Below, one piece after another: positions 52,662 to 61,619 of a DNA stretch of 64,000 bases (positions are counted from its first letter, which is position 1; each line of letters opens with the position of its first letter). The notes beneath the pieces are model-generated. The model saw only the letters and a list, made by a program, of their open reading frames with translations. It made no database searches and was not told where the DNA came from. Source of the DNA: JBCBRD01 sp039819785 (lineage in GTDB: Bacteria > Pseudomonadota > Alphaproteobacteria > Rhizobiales > Hyphomicrobiaceae); assembly GCA_039819785.1 (NCBI GenBank), contig JBCBRH010000005.1, positions 62,001-126,000 on the forward strand, read 5' to 3'. Position numbers and translations under genes: made by a program.

Positions 52662-54385
52662 AGCGGTTGCGATCCAGATCGCCGATTGTGGTCGAGGCCA
52701 CCTGGTGTCGTCGGTGGTCGCTCAGGACGTGCACCGGGTGGGAAGGTGCGGTGGAACCAGTCGGCCAATTCCGACAAACCCGTCTTTTCAGCATCCTCTG
52801 AAGCAGACAGGTTGCGCTGCAAGTAGCACCATACGCGCGGCAAATGCGCGAGGTATTGAGGCTTTTGATCCCGCATGGAAAGCCGTGCAAAGATCCCCAG
52901 TATTTTGGTTGCGCGCTGGGCACCCATCACCGCATAGGATGCCATGAACCCCTCCTCGTCGAAGCTGGAATCACGCACCTGACTGAGATAGCGCTGTAAT
53001 AGGATCGGCTCGAAAGCAGGGTCAACATCCAACCGTGCATCCTGGATCAGCGAGACAACATCGTAGGCCGCAGGTCCGCGAACAGCGTCTTGGAAATCGA
53101 TCAGCCCGGTCCGCTTAAGGCCATTCTGGTTGGGTCTGTCGATGAGGTTGGGTGAATGAAAGTCCCGCAGGACCCAATGCAACGGCTGGGCCGCGATCAG
53201 ATCAAACGGCCGCTGCCACGCAGCGAGAAAGGATGCCCGTTCATCGTTCGGTGCCGGGCTGCCATGGGCGAACGGCCAGTACCAATCCAGGAGCAATTCA
53301 ACCTCGATCGTCAACGCATCCCGGTCGTAAACGGGAAGCGGCAATTCACCGTCAAAGTGCTGCGAGGTCAAAACCGAAGGCGGCGGCACCTCGCGCAAAG
53401 CTGCCAGCACATCAATCGCCTGTGACCACAGCGGCAATAGAGCTTCACCTTCACTGATCAACGACCCAAACACGCGCGGACCAAAATCTTCCAGCACCAT
53501 GTATCCAGCATCCATATCCATGCTATGGATCGCTGGCACAGCAAAGCCTCCGGCACGCAATGCGTCGCCCACAGCCAGAAACGCACGCATGTCTTCTGCG
53601 ATATGCGCGATCCGGCTGTAAGGTAGACCGTGGCGGACAGGCGGGCCATCGGGTTGGGCTGGCCAGTCCATCAACAGCGCTGACGTTGGTCGCTCATGTG
53701 CAGCATCGACCCCGCGCGGTGTAATCTGCGCGTAACTGCGCGCCGATGCATCGCCATAAAGATGCGTCACCCGCGGTGGGGCCTCTGATGCCGCTGGCGC
53801 GTCTGGACGGCCTGATGCGGATAGCAGCACATCGCCTGATCTTAACAATTTGAACGCCGCAGTCAGTCGAGCGAGACGGGACGATGCATCGTTGGATGAA
53901 GCAATCCTGATGGCGCGCAAATCATCGACATTCCCAGGCGAGGCCCCATGCGCTGCGCCACTGGCTTGCCCGTCCAAAAAGACGATCGAAAATGTCATTT
54001 CGGGCAGTTCATCTGCTGCGTTCTCCGGCCACTCGATAAGCGCCGCACCCTCGCTCAAAGCCAGATCCAGACCAAGTTCATGGATCTCTTCAGCGGCGCT
54101 GAGCCGGTACAGATCAAAGTGCATGATGGGCACCCGCAGGTCGCGGTAGTCCTGCGCGAGCGTAAATGTCGGGCTTGGGATATCGTCAAAAGCCGGGTCG
54201 CCATCAGCAAGACGTTCCCGCATCAAGGCTCGAATGAGCGCACGCGCAAAGGTGCTTTTTCCAGCACCCAGGTCGCCGCGTAGCCCGATGAGGTCGCCGG
54301 GCCGGATCGCAAGCGCAAACACCTCCGCCAACAGCAAAACATCGGGCTCGGCCAGGTCGGGGTATGTCCATACCGGTTCAGTCAT
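52658..54385 (-). CDS. TsaE-AmgK fusion: tRNA t6A ATPase joined to an aminoglycoside phosphotransferase-like kinase
   Basis: A 575-residue fusion. Residues 1-155 are TsaE: Walker A GDLGAGKST at 37-45, IPSPTFTLAQDYRD, MHFDLYRL and LIEWPENA; TsaE drives the TsaBDE complex that makes t6A37 in tRNA. Residues about 205-555 form an APH-type kinase with WVLRDFHSPNL (catalytic loop, Asp-x-x-x-x-Asn variant) and GLIDFQDAVRGP (metal loop), like the sugar kinase AmgK. The fusion recurs in Rhizobiales. Together with murU (ATGA overlap) it suggests MurNAc salvage. Confidence 0.9.
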   Translation of the reverse strand: MTEPVWTYPDLAEPDVLLLAEVFALAIRPGDLIGLRGDLGAGKSTFARALIRALMRERLADGDPAFDDIPSPTFTLAQDYRDLRVPIMHFDLYRLSAAEEIHELGLDLALSEGAALIEWPENAADELPEMTFSIVFLDGQASGAAHGASPGNVDDLRAIRIASSNDASSRLARLTAAFKLLRSGDVLLSASGRPDAPAASEAPPRVTHLYGDASARSYAQITPRGVDAAHERPTSALLMDWPAQPDGPPVRHGLPYSRIAHIAEDMRAFLAVGDALRAGGFAVPAIHSMDMDAGYMVLEDFGPRVFGSLISEGEALLPLWSQAIDVLAALREVPPPSVLTSQHFDGELPLPVYDRDALTIEVELLLDWYWPFAHGSPAPNDERASFLAAWQRPFDLIAAQPLHWVLRDFHSPNLIDRPNQNGLKRTGLIDFQDAVRGPAAYDVVSLIQDARLDVDPAFEPILLQRYLSQVRDSSFDEEGFMASYAVMGAQRATKILGIFARLSMRDQKPQYLAHLPRVWCYLQRNLSASEDAEKTGLSELADWFHRTFPPGARPERPPTTPGGLDHNRRSGSQPL

Positions 54386-54541
54386 GCGGTCTTGTCAGCA
54401 CAGTTGGATCACGGGAGCGATATCTGAGCGGGTTGTCCGATACCTCGGTGGCGCACGCAAGGCGCAAATGACGTGAGGCCGATCATCCACAACCCCTCCA
54501 ACGGACGCCAAAACCCTAATTCATAGGCTTGAGCTTTGTCG

Positions 54542-57085
54542 CTAACCCACCTCCGCACCTCGCGTGGGTTCAGCAGTCGCCCCATCCAGAAGCCGTGTCT
54601 CAACCCTGTCGGAAGGTGCATCCACGGCCACGCCGTTCTCCGGCAGGCGCACGGTCACCCGTGTCCCCACACCTGGCGCGCTCTCCAGCACCATCCGGCC
54701 GCCATGCAGTTCAACAAGGCTGCGCACGAGCGACAAACCAAGTCCGGCGCCGCGATGTTTCATACCGCGGCTGTTGCTTTCAAACCGGTCGAACACACGC
54801 TGCTGCGCCTCCTTCGGAATGCCGACCCCATGATCTTGAACCTGGAACACCATGTCACCGGCTTCGCGCCAGCATGTCAGCAGCACCGCGCCGCCTTCCT
54901 TGGAAAAGCCAACGGCGTTGGACAACAGGTTATAGAGGACTTGCCGGACACGCGCTTCGTCCGCCTTGAACGTCGTGACGTCATCGGCAATCGCGACGTC
55001 GAGCGTCAGTTGCGCCCGGACAGCCCGCTCGCGCACGCCGGTCAGGATGCGGTTCAGCAGGTCGCGAACCTGGATCGTGTTAACGTCCAATTCAACGGAG
55101 CCTGCGTCGATCGTTGCAAGGTCGAGAATGTCGTCGATAATCGCCAGCAGGGTCTTCGATGAGAAGCTGATATCGTTGAGATATTCATGCTGCTTGGTGT
55201 TGAGCGCGCCAATGGCTGGACTGCCCAGCAGCTCACTGAACCCAATGATGTTGGTCAGGGGTGTACGCAGTTCATAGGAGACATGGCCAATGAACTGGTT
55301 CTTCAGTTTGTCTCCAGCCACCAACGCTTCGTTACGCTCCAAAAGCGCACGCTCGTAGCGCTTTGATACCGTCACGTCAGCAAACGTAACGAGGGTGGCA
55401 CCGTCGGGAAGCGGCGTTGTTGCGTAGTCGATCACCGATTGATCGTCCCGCAGTTCTTGACCCTCCGCGGACGAACGTTGGTCGGAAATGCTCGTCACGA
55501 TCGTTTTGAGGTCGCGCCAACATGCCGAACTGGGGAAGCGGCCCTTAATGTGTGCGATCAGCCGTTCAATATGCGGTTCATCGCGCAGGAAACCATCATC
55601 AAACCCCCAGATCGATGCGAACGCACTGTTGTGCAGTTTCAACCGACCATCAGTTGCGAAGACCACGACACCTTCTTTCAGGCTGTCGATTGTCTCACTC
55701 TGCACGCGCCCCAAGGCGTTGAACTGGCTTTCAAGCGCCAACCTTTCGGTTTCGTCGACGTAGAGGTGCGTGACGCCGCCATCGGGCCGCTGTTCCACGA
55801 TGACGTGAACGATTTGCCCGCCGGGGATGTGCCACCAGTCATCGCGCTCGCTGCCATCATCGGGTTCGCGCAGGAACTCAGATCGCCATTGGGGATAGTT
55901 CACAACTTCCGGCAGTCGTCCGTTGGCACGCAACCGGTCAAGCACATCTGAATCGCTTGGCCCCGTGTTCAACCAAGCAGGCTCAAGTTCCCAAAGGTCC
56001 TTGAACGCTTCATTATAGAACACCAGCTTGCGCTCTCGGTTGTAAATCGAAACGGCCGTTGCCACGCGATCCAGTGTGCGGTCAAAGGCTGCAACCTGCC
56101 GGTCAAGTTCGCCTTGCGCAGTTTCAAGCGCTGCAATGTCGATGGCAACACCTGCCGCACCATTCTTGAGGCCGACCACGATGACATCGTGGCTGCGCTT
56201 CTCGCCATTCAAAATCAGCGACAGTCGTTTGCGAAACAGATCGCCTGCGCGCAAGCTCTTGAGAACTGAGGCGCGCTGACGCTGCTCGAGGAGTTGGACC
56301 TGTCGCTCAATAGCTTCGGTATCGCTTTCGACCTCAACGGCTTCTGTGTAGGCGTTGTTCACCCAGACGATCGCACCCGTCTCATCCGTCAACCAGGCAG
56401 GCATCGGAAGCGCATTAAGCAACGCGCGGCTGGATGCGATATCCCGGGCAAGGTTTTGATGCTCATCGATAATGCGCGAGACATCTTTCTTGTAGCCAGC
56501 GATATCGCGGATGCGGACCACAGCACGCCCGCCGGCCGCTCGGCCATCTGCCTCCAGAGCTGAACCGACGCGGGTTTTAATGATCATGTTGAAGGGAGTG
56601 CCGTTTCCCAGCAAAGCTGAAAGTGCAGCTTTGAGGTTCGTGGCGGAGCGCTGATCAAGCCATTCACCAAAGCGCAGCAATGCGTCTTCCGTTTCGGGTA
56701 GGCCTGGAACCTGCGTGAGACTGTGGCTGACAACCTGTAGGCGAGATGGGTGCCCCCAGAACAAGAGTGTCTGCGGCTCCGCATTCACCACCGCTTCGAT
56801 CATGGATAGACGTTTGCGCAGGTCGACATTCGTCGCGTGAGCGGCTTGGAGCGCTCGCCGTCCCGAACGGAGCGCCCGCCAGACGAAGATACAGGCCAGG
56901 ATTCCGCAACCCGCCACGAGCCCGATTAGCGCGATGCGCGATAGCCCGATGGTGCGCATGCCTTCGGGGCTCGCCTGTGCGACGCCAAGCGTCAAAACCA
57001 GCGCACAAGCGATGCTGGCAAGCAGAAGCATCATGAGTTCGTTGCGGGTAGTGCGAGCCGTGGATTTTGAAACCGGTAATGTCAT
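54542..57085 (-). CDS. divL: DivL-type PAS-domain pseudokinase (Tyr in place of the phospho-His)
   Basis: An 847-residue sensor. Two membrane helices lie at about residues 18-38 and 50-71. At least three PAS-like domains follow (NALPMPAWLTDETGAIVWVN, VATAVSIYNRERKLVFYN, LKEGVVVFATDGRLKLHN). The dimerisation helix reads GHVSYELRTPLTNIIGF, so the usual SHELRTP histidine is Tyr604, the hallmark of DivL. The ATPase boxes are intact (NLLSNAVGFSKEG, DHGVGIPKE, GAGLGLSLVRSLVELHGG). DivL reads DivK phosphorylation and controls CckA-CtrA in the alphaproteobacterial cell cycle. The start at ATG 57085 gives a compact anchor. Confidence 0.88.
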   Translation of the reverse strand: MTLPVSKSTARTTRNELMMLLLASIACALVLTLGVAQASPEGMRTIGLSRIALIGLVAGCGILACIFVWRALRSGRRALQAAHATNVDLRKRLSMIEAVVNAEPQTLLFWGHPSRLQVVSHSLTQVPGLPETEDALLRFGEWLDQRSATNLKAALSALLGNGTPFNMIIKTRVGSALEADGRAAGGRAVVRIRDIAGYKKDVSRIIDEHQNLARDIASSRALLNALPMPAWLTDETGAIVWVNNAYTEAVEVESDTEAIERQVQLLEQRQRASVLKSLRAGDLFRKRLSLILNGEKRSHDVIVVGLKNGAAGVAIDIAALETAQGELDRQVAAFDRTLDRVATAVSIYNRERKLVFYNEAFKDLWELEPAWLNTGPSDSDVLDRLRANGRLPEVVNYPQWRSEFLREPDDGSERDDWWHIPGGQIVHVIVEQRPDGGVTHLYVDETERLALESQFNALGRVQSETIDSLKEGVVVFATDGRLKLHNSAFASIWGFDDGFLRDEPHIERLIAHIKGRFPSSACWRDLKTIVTSISDQRSSAEGQELRDDQSVIDYATTPLPDGATLVTFADVTVSKRYERALLERNEALVAGDKLKNQFIGHVSYELRTPLTNIIGFSELLGSPAIGALNTKQHEYLNDISFSSKTLLAIIDDILDLATIDAGSVELDVNTIQVRDLLNRILTGVRERAVRAQLTLDVAIADDVTTFKADEARVRQVLYNLLSNAVGFSKEGGAVLLTCWREAGDMVFQVQDHGVGIPKEAQQRVFDRFESNSRGMKHRGAGLGLSLVRSLVELHGGRMVLESAPGVGTRVTVRLPENGVAVDAPSDRVETRLLDGATAEPTRGAEVG

Positions 57086-57608
57086 TGCGCCAGGAATGGT
57101 CCTATGCGGCGATGCGGCAGTGCGAACGCAAGGAACATGAAGCGCAGTTGGGCGCAAAAAGCCTGGAAACAGATGTCTGCGGGAACACGAATCGTTAACG
57201 AAGTATGAATCGCATCAGGCCAACTGGCCAGAGCACGGCTGTCACAACCCTTCCAGAACAAAAAAAGGCGGACGCCCCCTAAATAGTGCCCGCTTCTCAC
57301 CGTTACAGGTTAAACCCAATTTGGCGTGTCACCCGACAGGTGAACCACCCACAAAAGACCTCAATACCGCACTCCAACCGGGTGCAATCGATGCGCCCGG
57401 CGGGAACAAGTGTGACCCGGCGTGAGCGCCGCACCCGCGTAGGGCCAGGGTTTGCCTTTGCACACCCGCTCGGCCCGTGAGCGAAAAAAGAGCTTCAAAC
57501 CGGGCGCAATCGATGCGCCCGGCGGGAACAAGTGTGACCCGGCGTGAGCGCCGCACCCGCGTAGGGCCAGGGTTTGCCTTTGCACACCCGCTCGGCCCGT
57601 GAGCGCAC
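57086..57608. other. Intergenic region between ahcY and divL, containing a repeat pair
   Basis: About 523 bases without a gene. The right half (57371-57606) is a tandem repeat pair, annotated separately. The left part should carry the divL promoter and 5' leader; no motif was recognised there. Confidence 0.5.
57371..57606. repeat. Tandem pair of 122-bp units related to the tRNA-Leu array
   Basis: The core GGGAACAAG recurs at 57402 and 57524, a period of 122. Each unit contains the hairpin GGGCGCA-ATCGA-TGCGCCC (one G-to-T change in the first copy), then GACCCGGCGTGAGCGCCGC and a GCCCGTGAGCG end. The order of these blocks and the core G-G-G-A-x-C-A-A-G ... GACCCGGCGxGAGCGCCGC matches the array at 15537-16099, so both belong to one dispersed family. 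The pair ends at the ahcY stop codon. Confidence 0.88.
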
Positions 57609-59021
57609 TCAATAGCGATAGTGATCCGGCTTGAATGGCCCTTCCTGGGGAAGATCCAGATAGCTGGCCTGATCATCCGTCATCTCGGTCAGCTTCACAC
57701 CGATCTTCTTGAGGTGAAGTCTGGCGACTTTCTCGTCCAGGTGCTTCGGCAATGTCGTAACCGTATCGGTCGTGTACTCGCCGGTATCGCGCTTCGTCCA
57801 AAGCTCGATTTGGGCCAGTGTCTGGTTGGTGAAGGACGCAGACATCACGAACGAGGGGTGACCCATCGCATTGCCCAGGTTCACAAGGCGGCCTTCAGAC
57901 AGAAGGATGATGCGCTTTCCATCCGGGAACTCGACCTCATCGACCTGCGGCTTGATGTTGTCCCACTTCATGTTCTTGAGACCTTCGACTTGGATTTCGT
58001 TGTCGAAGTGGCCGATGTTGCAGACGATCGCCCGGTCCTTCATGGCCCGCATGTGATCGACAGTGATGATGTCTTTGTTGCCTGTCGCCGTGCAGAAGAT
58101 ATCAGCATGTGGGGCTGCATCTTCCATGGTGACGACTTCATAGCCTTCCATGGCAGCCTGCAACGCACAGATCGGATCGATTTCCGACACCATGACCCGG
58201 CAGCCCGCCTGCCGCAGTGAGGCTGCGGACCCTTTGCCCACGTCACCGAAACCAGCAACCATGGCAACCTTGCCGGACATCATGACGTCAGTACCACGGC
58301 GAATGCCGTCCACGAGCGATTCGCGGCAGCCATACAGGTTGTCGAATTTCGACTTTGTGACCGAATCGTTGACGTTAATGGCCGGGAACAGCAGCTTCCC
58401 GTCACGCGCAAGTTGATAAAGCCGGTTCACGCCCGTCGTCGTTTCTTCCGACACACCGCGGATGTTCTTAGCCAGATCGGCGAACCAGCCGGCTGGTTTT
58501 TCAGCCAGCGTCTTCTTCAAGACAGCAAAGAAATGCTCTTCTTCTTCCGAGCCCGGCTTATCCAGGAAGGCTGTGTCGCCTTGTTCGGCGCGCAGGCCGA
58601 GATGGACAAACATGGTGGCGTCGCCGCCATCGTCCAGGATCATGTTTGGCGTTCCACCATCGCTCCACTCCATGGCTTTGCGCGTGAACTCCCAGTATTC
58701 CCTCAATGATTCGCCCTTGTAGGCGAACACAGGTACGCCGCGTTCGGCAACGGCTGCTGCGGCATGGTCTTGGGTCGAGTAGATGTTGCAAGAAACCCAG
58801 CGGACATCGGCACCAAGTGCTGTGAGCGTCTCAATCAGAACGGCGGTCTGGATGGTCATGTGCAATGAGCCCATGATCCGCGCGCCCTTCAAAGGCTTGG
58901 CCTCACCGTACTCTTCCCGGGTTGCCATCAGACCTGGCATTTCGGTTTCGGCGATGTTGATTTCTTTGCGTCCGTAGCCTGCAAGGCCGATGTCTTTGAC
59001 GACGTAATCTGGCTGACCCAT
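57609..59021 (-). CDS. ahcY: S-adenosyl-L-homocysteine hydrolase
   Basis: A 470-residue NAD-dependent enzyme that splits SAH into adenosine and homocysteine, relieving product inhibition of methylation. GSLHMTIQTAVLIETL and CNIYSTQDHAAAA bind substrate; MVAGFGDVGKGSAASL is the NAD loop; NIGHFDNEIQVEGL and the C-terminal PDHYRY end, whose Lys/Tyr reach the partner subunit, are conserved. It has the insertion of the longer bacterial form. The ATG has an AAGGA site. Confidence 0.97.
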   Translation of the reverse strand: MGQPDYVVKDIGLAGYGRKEINIAETEMPGLMATREEYGEAKPLKGARIMGSLHMTIQTAVLIETLTALGADVRWVSCNIYSTQDHAAAAVAERGVPVFAYKGESLREYWEFTRKAMEWSDGGTPNMILDDGGDATMFVHLGLRAEQGDTAFLDKPGSEEEEHFFAVLKKTLAEKPAGWFADLAKNIRGVSEETTTGVNRLYQLARDGKLLFPAINVNDSVTKSKFDNLYGCRESLVDGIRRGTDVMMSGKVAMVAGFGDVGKGSAASLRQAGCRVMVSEIDPICALQAAMEGYEVVTMEDAAPHADIFCTATGNKDIITVDHMRAMKDRAIVCNIGHFDNEIQVEGLKNMKWDNIKPQVDEVEFPDGKRIILLSEGRLVNLGNAMGHPSFVMSASFTNQTLAQIELWTKRDTGEYTTDTVTTLPKHLDEKVARLHLKKIGVKLTEMTDDQASYLDLPQEGPFKPDHYRY

Positions 59022-59567
59022 TGATTATCCTTTGTTTGGTAGCGCGCTCAGGCCGTGATGTCGCCTGGGCTATGTTTGAGATGGAGCCGGGCAAAGCGGT
59101 CAAGGCCGCGCCACCTGCGATGCTTCAAAATGAACGTCTAATGTCCCAGAATCCGAGGGACGATCGTCCTTGGACGAGCTCTAACCTCAAAAAAGGCTGC
59201 TCCGGTCGGAACGATCCAGCCGTGCTTATACCCGCCGACCGGCATACCTTCAATAACATATAAACAAATCTTTATGTCTCAAGCTGCGACCAAATCACGG
59301 TGCCGGCTTGAGAATGATGATGATGAGTCAGGGTCCAGCCGTCCGTTGCGCCTGTAAGCATCGGCAAAGCAACGCAGCATGTTTAACAAGAAATTTCTGC
59401 GTTTGAAGTAATAAGTTTCAAATGCCACCAAATTTATTCATGAGATGTTTTGTACATCAGAATGAAGCGCGGAGTTTTTATTTTAAATTGTTTCAAACCG
59501 TGGGACATAAGGGAAGCAAGACTGCAGAAGATGTGCCAAGAGGCGCACAGTATGAGTGAGTAAAGCG
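59022..59567. other. Long AT-rich intergenic region between divergent ahcY and the TadG-like gene
   Basis: About 546 bases. The ahcY-proximal part is GC-rich, while 59260-59510 is notably AT-rich (for example TTTTTATTTTAAATTG near 59475). It should carry divergent promoters. I looked for an SAH-sensing riboswitch upstream of ahcY and could not recognise one. No gene or RNA could be supported. Confidence 0.35.
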
Positions 59568-61001
59568 ATGTCGGAACTAGCCAAAGCTGTGTTGAAACAG
59601 ACCGCCAAGGCTGGCAGGAACGCCCATGCTTTCCATGAAAACCAGCGCGGCAGCATTGGCATGTTGATCGGTTTTATGACCTTCATGCTCTTCACAACGG
59701 TTGGCTTTGCGGTCGACTATGCTCGCTGGCTGGACGCACGCAGTGTGACGCGAAACGCGATCGACTCAGCTGTTCTGGCCGGCGCGCGCGCCTTGCAGAT
59801 CAATAGCCTCGAAGTCGACGCCGCCATGCAGGCTGCCCAGAACTATTACAACGCAAACACTACAGACCGGGCGGAGTTGGCCACCGACACGATCAGCTTC
59901 AAAGTGACAGACACCGGCACGGCTGTAACGGCCGAAGGTGAGGCAACTCTCAAAACGCTGGTGTTGAAGCTTGTTGGCATCGATGAAATGCCCCTCCTCA
60001 AGTTGTCGGGTGCCGAGTTTTCCGAAGCCATCCTCGCCGTAGGCGCCAACGCTGAACAAAGCCTCGAGATCGCGCTGATGTTGGACGTCACGGGATCGAT
60101 GGAAGGCGACAAGCTGGACAATATGAAAGCGGCTGCGAAAGATCTGATCGATATCGCGGTGTGGCAAGGTGGTGGTGAACACACATCGCGTGTGGCACTG
60201 GTCCCCTTCGCAACATCCGTGAAGCTTAATCAGGACATGTTCGACAATGTCCTCAAGACGGATTTCGAAGACAACGACGCCATCATCTTCCCGTTGGGTG
60301 TCGGCGTGCCGACGACGTGGTTCAAGGCCGGGCGCTGTATCTCCGAACGCACTGGTACCAGTGCCTACAGCGACGACAAACCCAACAACAATAACGATCG
60401 TTTCCTGGGCGTCTTCAATCTTGATAACAGCTGTCGGCCAGGAACAGCCGAAGTGGTCCCGCTGACATCGGATAAGGCGTTTCTCAAAAGCCAGATTGAC
60501 GCGTTTACTGCCAACGGCGGCACGGCGGGCCACATCGGAACGGCATGGGCCTGGTATATGCTCTCACCCAAATGGCGTGGCTACGTCCCAGAAGGCAGCG
60601 CACCCCAGGATTACGGCAGGCTGGCCCAGGTGAATTCGGATGGAAAGCCTCTGTTGCAGAAAATCGCCGTGTTGATGACGGACGGCGAGTACAACGCTGA
60701 GTATTGCTCCAACGGCATCCGTGCAAAACGTCCTGGCAAGGAGTTTTTCACAGGCGATTGTAATCCGGTGAATGGACGCTCCGCCGAACAGGCCCGCACC
60801 CTCTGCGCCAATATGAAAGCCAAGGGCATCACCGTGTACACAGTCGGCTTCCAGCTCCAAAGCGGTGGAGAAGCAGAAGAAACGATGTCAGACTGCGCAA
60901 CCTCGGAAGACCATGTTTACACAGCGCAAAGTGGGACACAGCTGCGCCAGTCGTTCCGGGATATCGCGCTCAAGATCTCCGATATCTACCTCAGCAAGTA
61001 A
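59568..61001 (+). CDS. TadG-like pilus-associated protein with VWA domain
   Basis: A 477-residue protein. Residues about 27-50 (RGSIGMLIGFMTFMLFTTVGFAVDYARW) are the TadE/TadG pseudopilin-like anchor. A VWA domain starts near residue 165 with the metal site DVTGSMEG (Asp173), followed by a VLMTDGEYN strand and a C-terminal TVGFQL element. Cysteines in CSNGIRAKRPG / FTGDCNPVNG / CANMK / MSDCAT may form disulfides outside the cell. It stands alone, without tad secretion genes nearby. The start at ATG 59568 is preferred over a GTG four codons upstream. Surface adhesion or pilus assembly is the likely setting. Confidence 0.85.
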   Translation: MSELAKAVLKQTAKAGRNAHAFHENQRGSIGMLIGFMTFMLFTTVGFAVDYARWLDARSVTRNAIDSAVLAGARALQINSLEVDAAMQAAQNYYNANTTDRAELATDTISFKVTDTGTAVTAEGEATLKTLVLKLVGIDEMPLLKLSGAEFSEAILAVGANAEQSLEIALMLDVTGSMEGDKLDNMKAAAKDLIDIAVWQGGGEHTSRVALVPFATSVKLNQDMFDNVLKTDFEDNDAIIFPLGVGVPTTWFKAGRCISERTGTSAYSDDKPNNNNDRFLGVFNLDNSCRPGTAEVVPLTSDKAFLKSQIDAFTANGGTAGHIGTAWAWYMLSPKWRGYVPEGSAPQDYGRLAQVNSDGKPLLQKIAVLMTDGEYNAEYCSNGIRAKRPGKEFFTGDCNPVNGRSAEQARTLCANMKAKGITVYTVGFQLQSGGEAEETMSDCATSEDHVYTAQSGTQLRQSFRDIALKISDIYLSK

Positions 61002-61061
61002 TCTGAGACCGGTCGTCTCAACACCGTTGGGATAAGGTCGCCGGCGAGCTTACAGCTCCTA

Positions 61062-61109
61062 GAGCATGTTCAGGAAAAGTGTACGCGGTTTTCCGCCCGG
61101 AACATGCTC
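61062..61109. repeat. Third copy of the 48-bp palindromic repeat
   Basis: The sequence from GAGCATGTTC to GAACATGCTC is identical to the two copies at 37469-37579. It lies 60 bases after the TadG-like gene. Confidence 0.9.
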
Positions 61110-61124
61110 CAAATCAAGAGCAAA

Positions 61125-61162
61125 GAGCCTGCTTTGCGGGTCCACGAAAAGCAAACAGGCTC
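61125..61162. repeat. Second palindrome of the composite repeat
   Basis: GAGCCTGCTTTGCGGG ... AAACAGGCTC, 38 bases, lies 15 bases after the 48-bp palindrome, the same spacing as at 37595-37632. The ends are conserved between loci while the loop differs. Confidence 0.8.
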
Positions 61163-61185
61163 GAGTTGTACGCGGGGTTTGCCCA

Positions 61186-61515
61186 TCAATCTGAGCTATT
61201 CGGACCGAGCCCGGAAGTGTCACTCTGGTCTTCGCCAAACCCGTCTTCGACCAACGCAACGAGCGCGTCCAAGGCTTCTGGCCCTTCCCGTCCTCGTGCC
61301 GCAAGATGCAACACGGCACCTGGCCCGGCAGCCAGCATCATCAAACCCATAATCGATGTTCCAAGCACCGACTGGCCGTCACGCGTGACCACAACCTCGG
61401 CATCGAAAGTCTCGGCGCATTTCACGAATTTTGCCGACGCGCGCGCATGCAGACCCTTGCGGTTGCAAATCGTGACGCGCGCCTCGGGCTTACGGTTGTT
61501 GATGTATTCAGCCAT
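61186..61515 (-). CDS. HPr phosphocarrier protein
   Basis: A 109-residue HPr. The phosphorylatable histidine is His23 in KGLHARASAKFV. The regulatory serine site is present in LGTSIMGLMMLAAG, the target of HPr kinase encoded two genes upstream. The C-terminus is extended by about 20 acidic residues. No sugar permease (EIIC) is present nearby, so the chain is regulatory. The start at ATG 61515 gives MAEYINN; the frame is open 23 codons upstream. It follows the EIIA gene by about 100 bases. Confidence 0.93.
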   Translation of the reverse strand: MAEYINNRKPEARVTICNRKGLHARASAKFVKCAETFDAEVVVTRDGQSVLGTSIMGLMMLAAGPGAVLHLAARGREGPEALDALVALVEDGFGEDQSDTSGLGPNSSD

Positions 61516-61619
61516 GGTGGGAGAGAGCAAAGCGAGTGTGGGGTGGAAGCAGGCAAGGGTGACGGTGGGTGAGAGATAAACCAACGGTAGTCGGAGCCTT
61601 AATGGTGTGGCGCAAACCT

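Noticed and set aside
59022..59150. SAH-sensing riboswitch upstream of ahcY
   Set aside because: I could not find the conserved core or the expected pairing by eye. A covariance-model search with the Rfam SAH family would decide.
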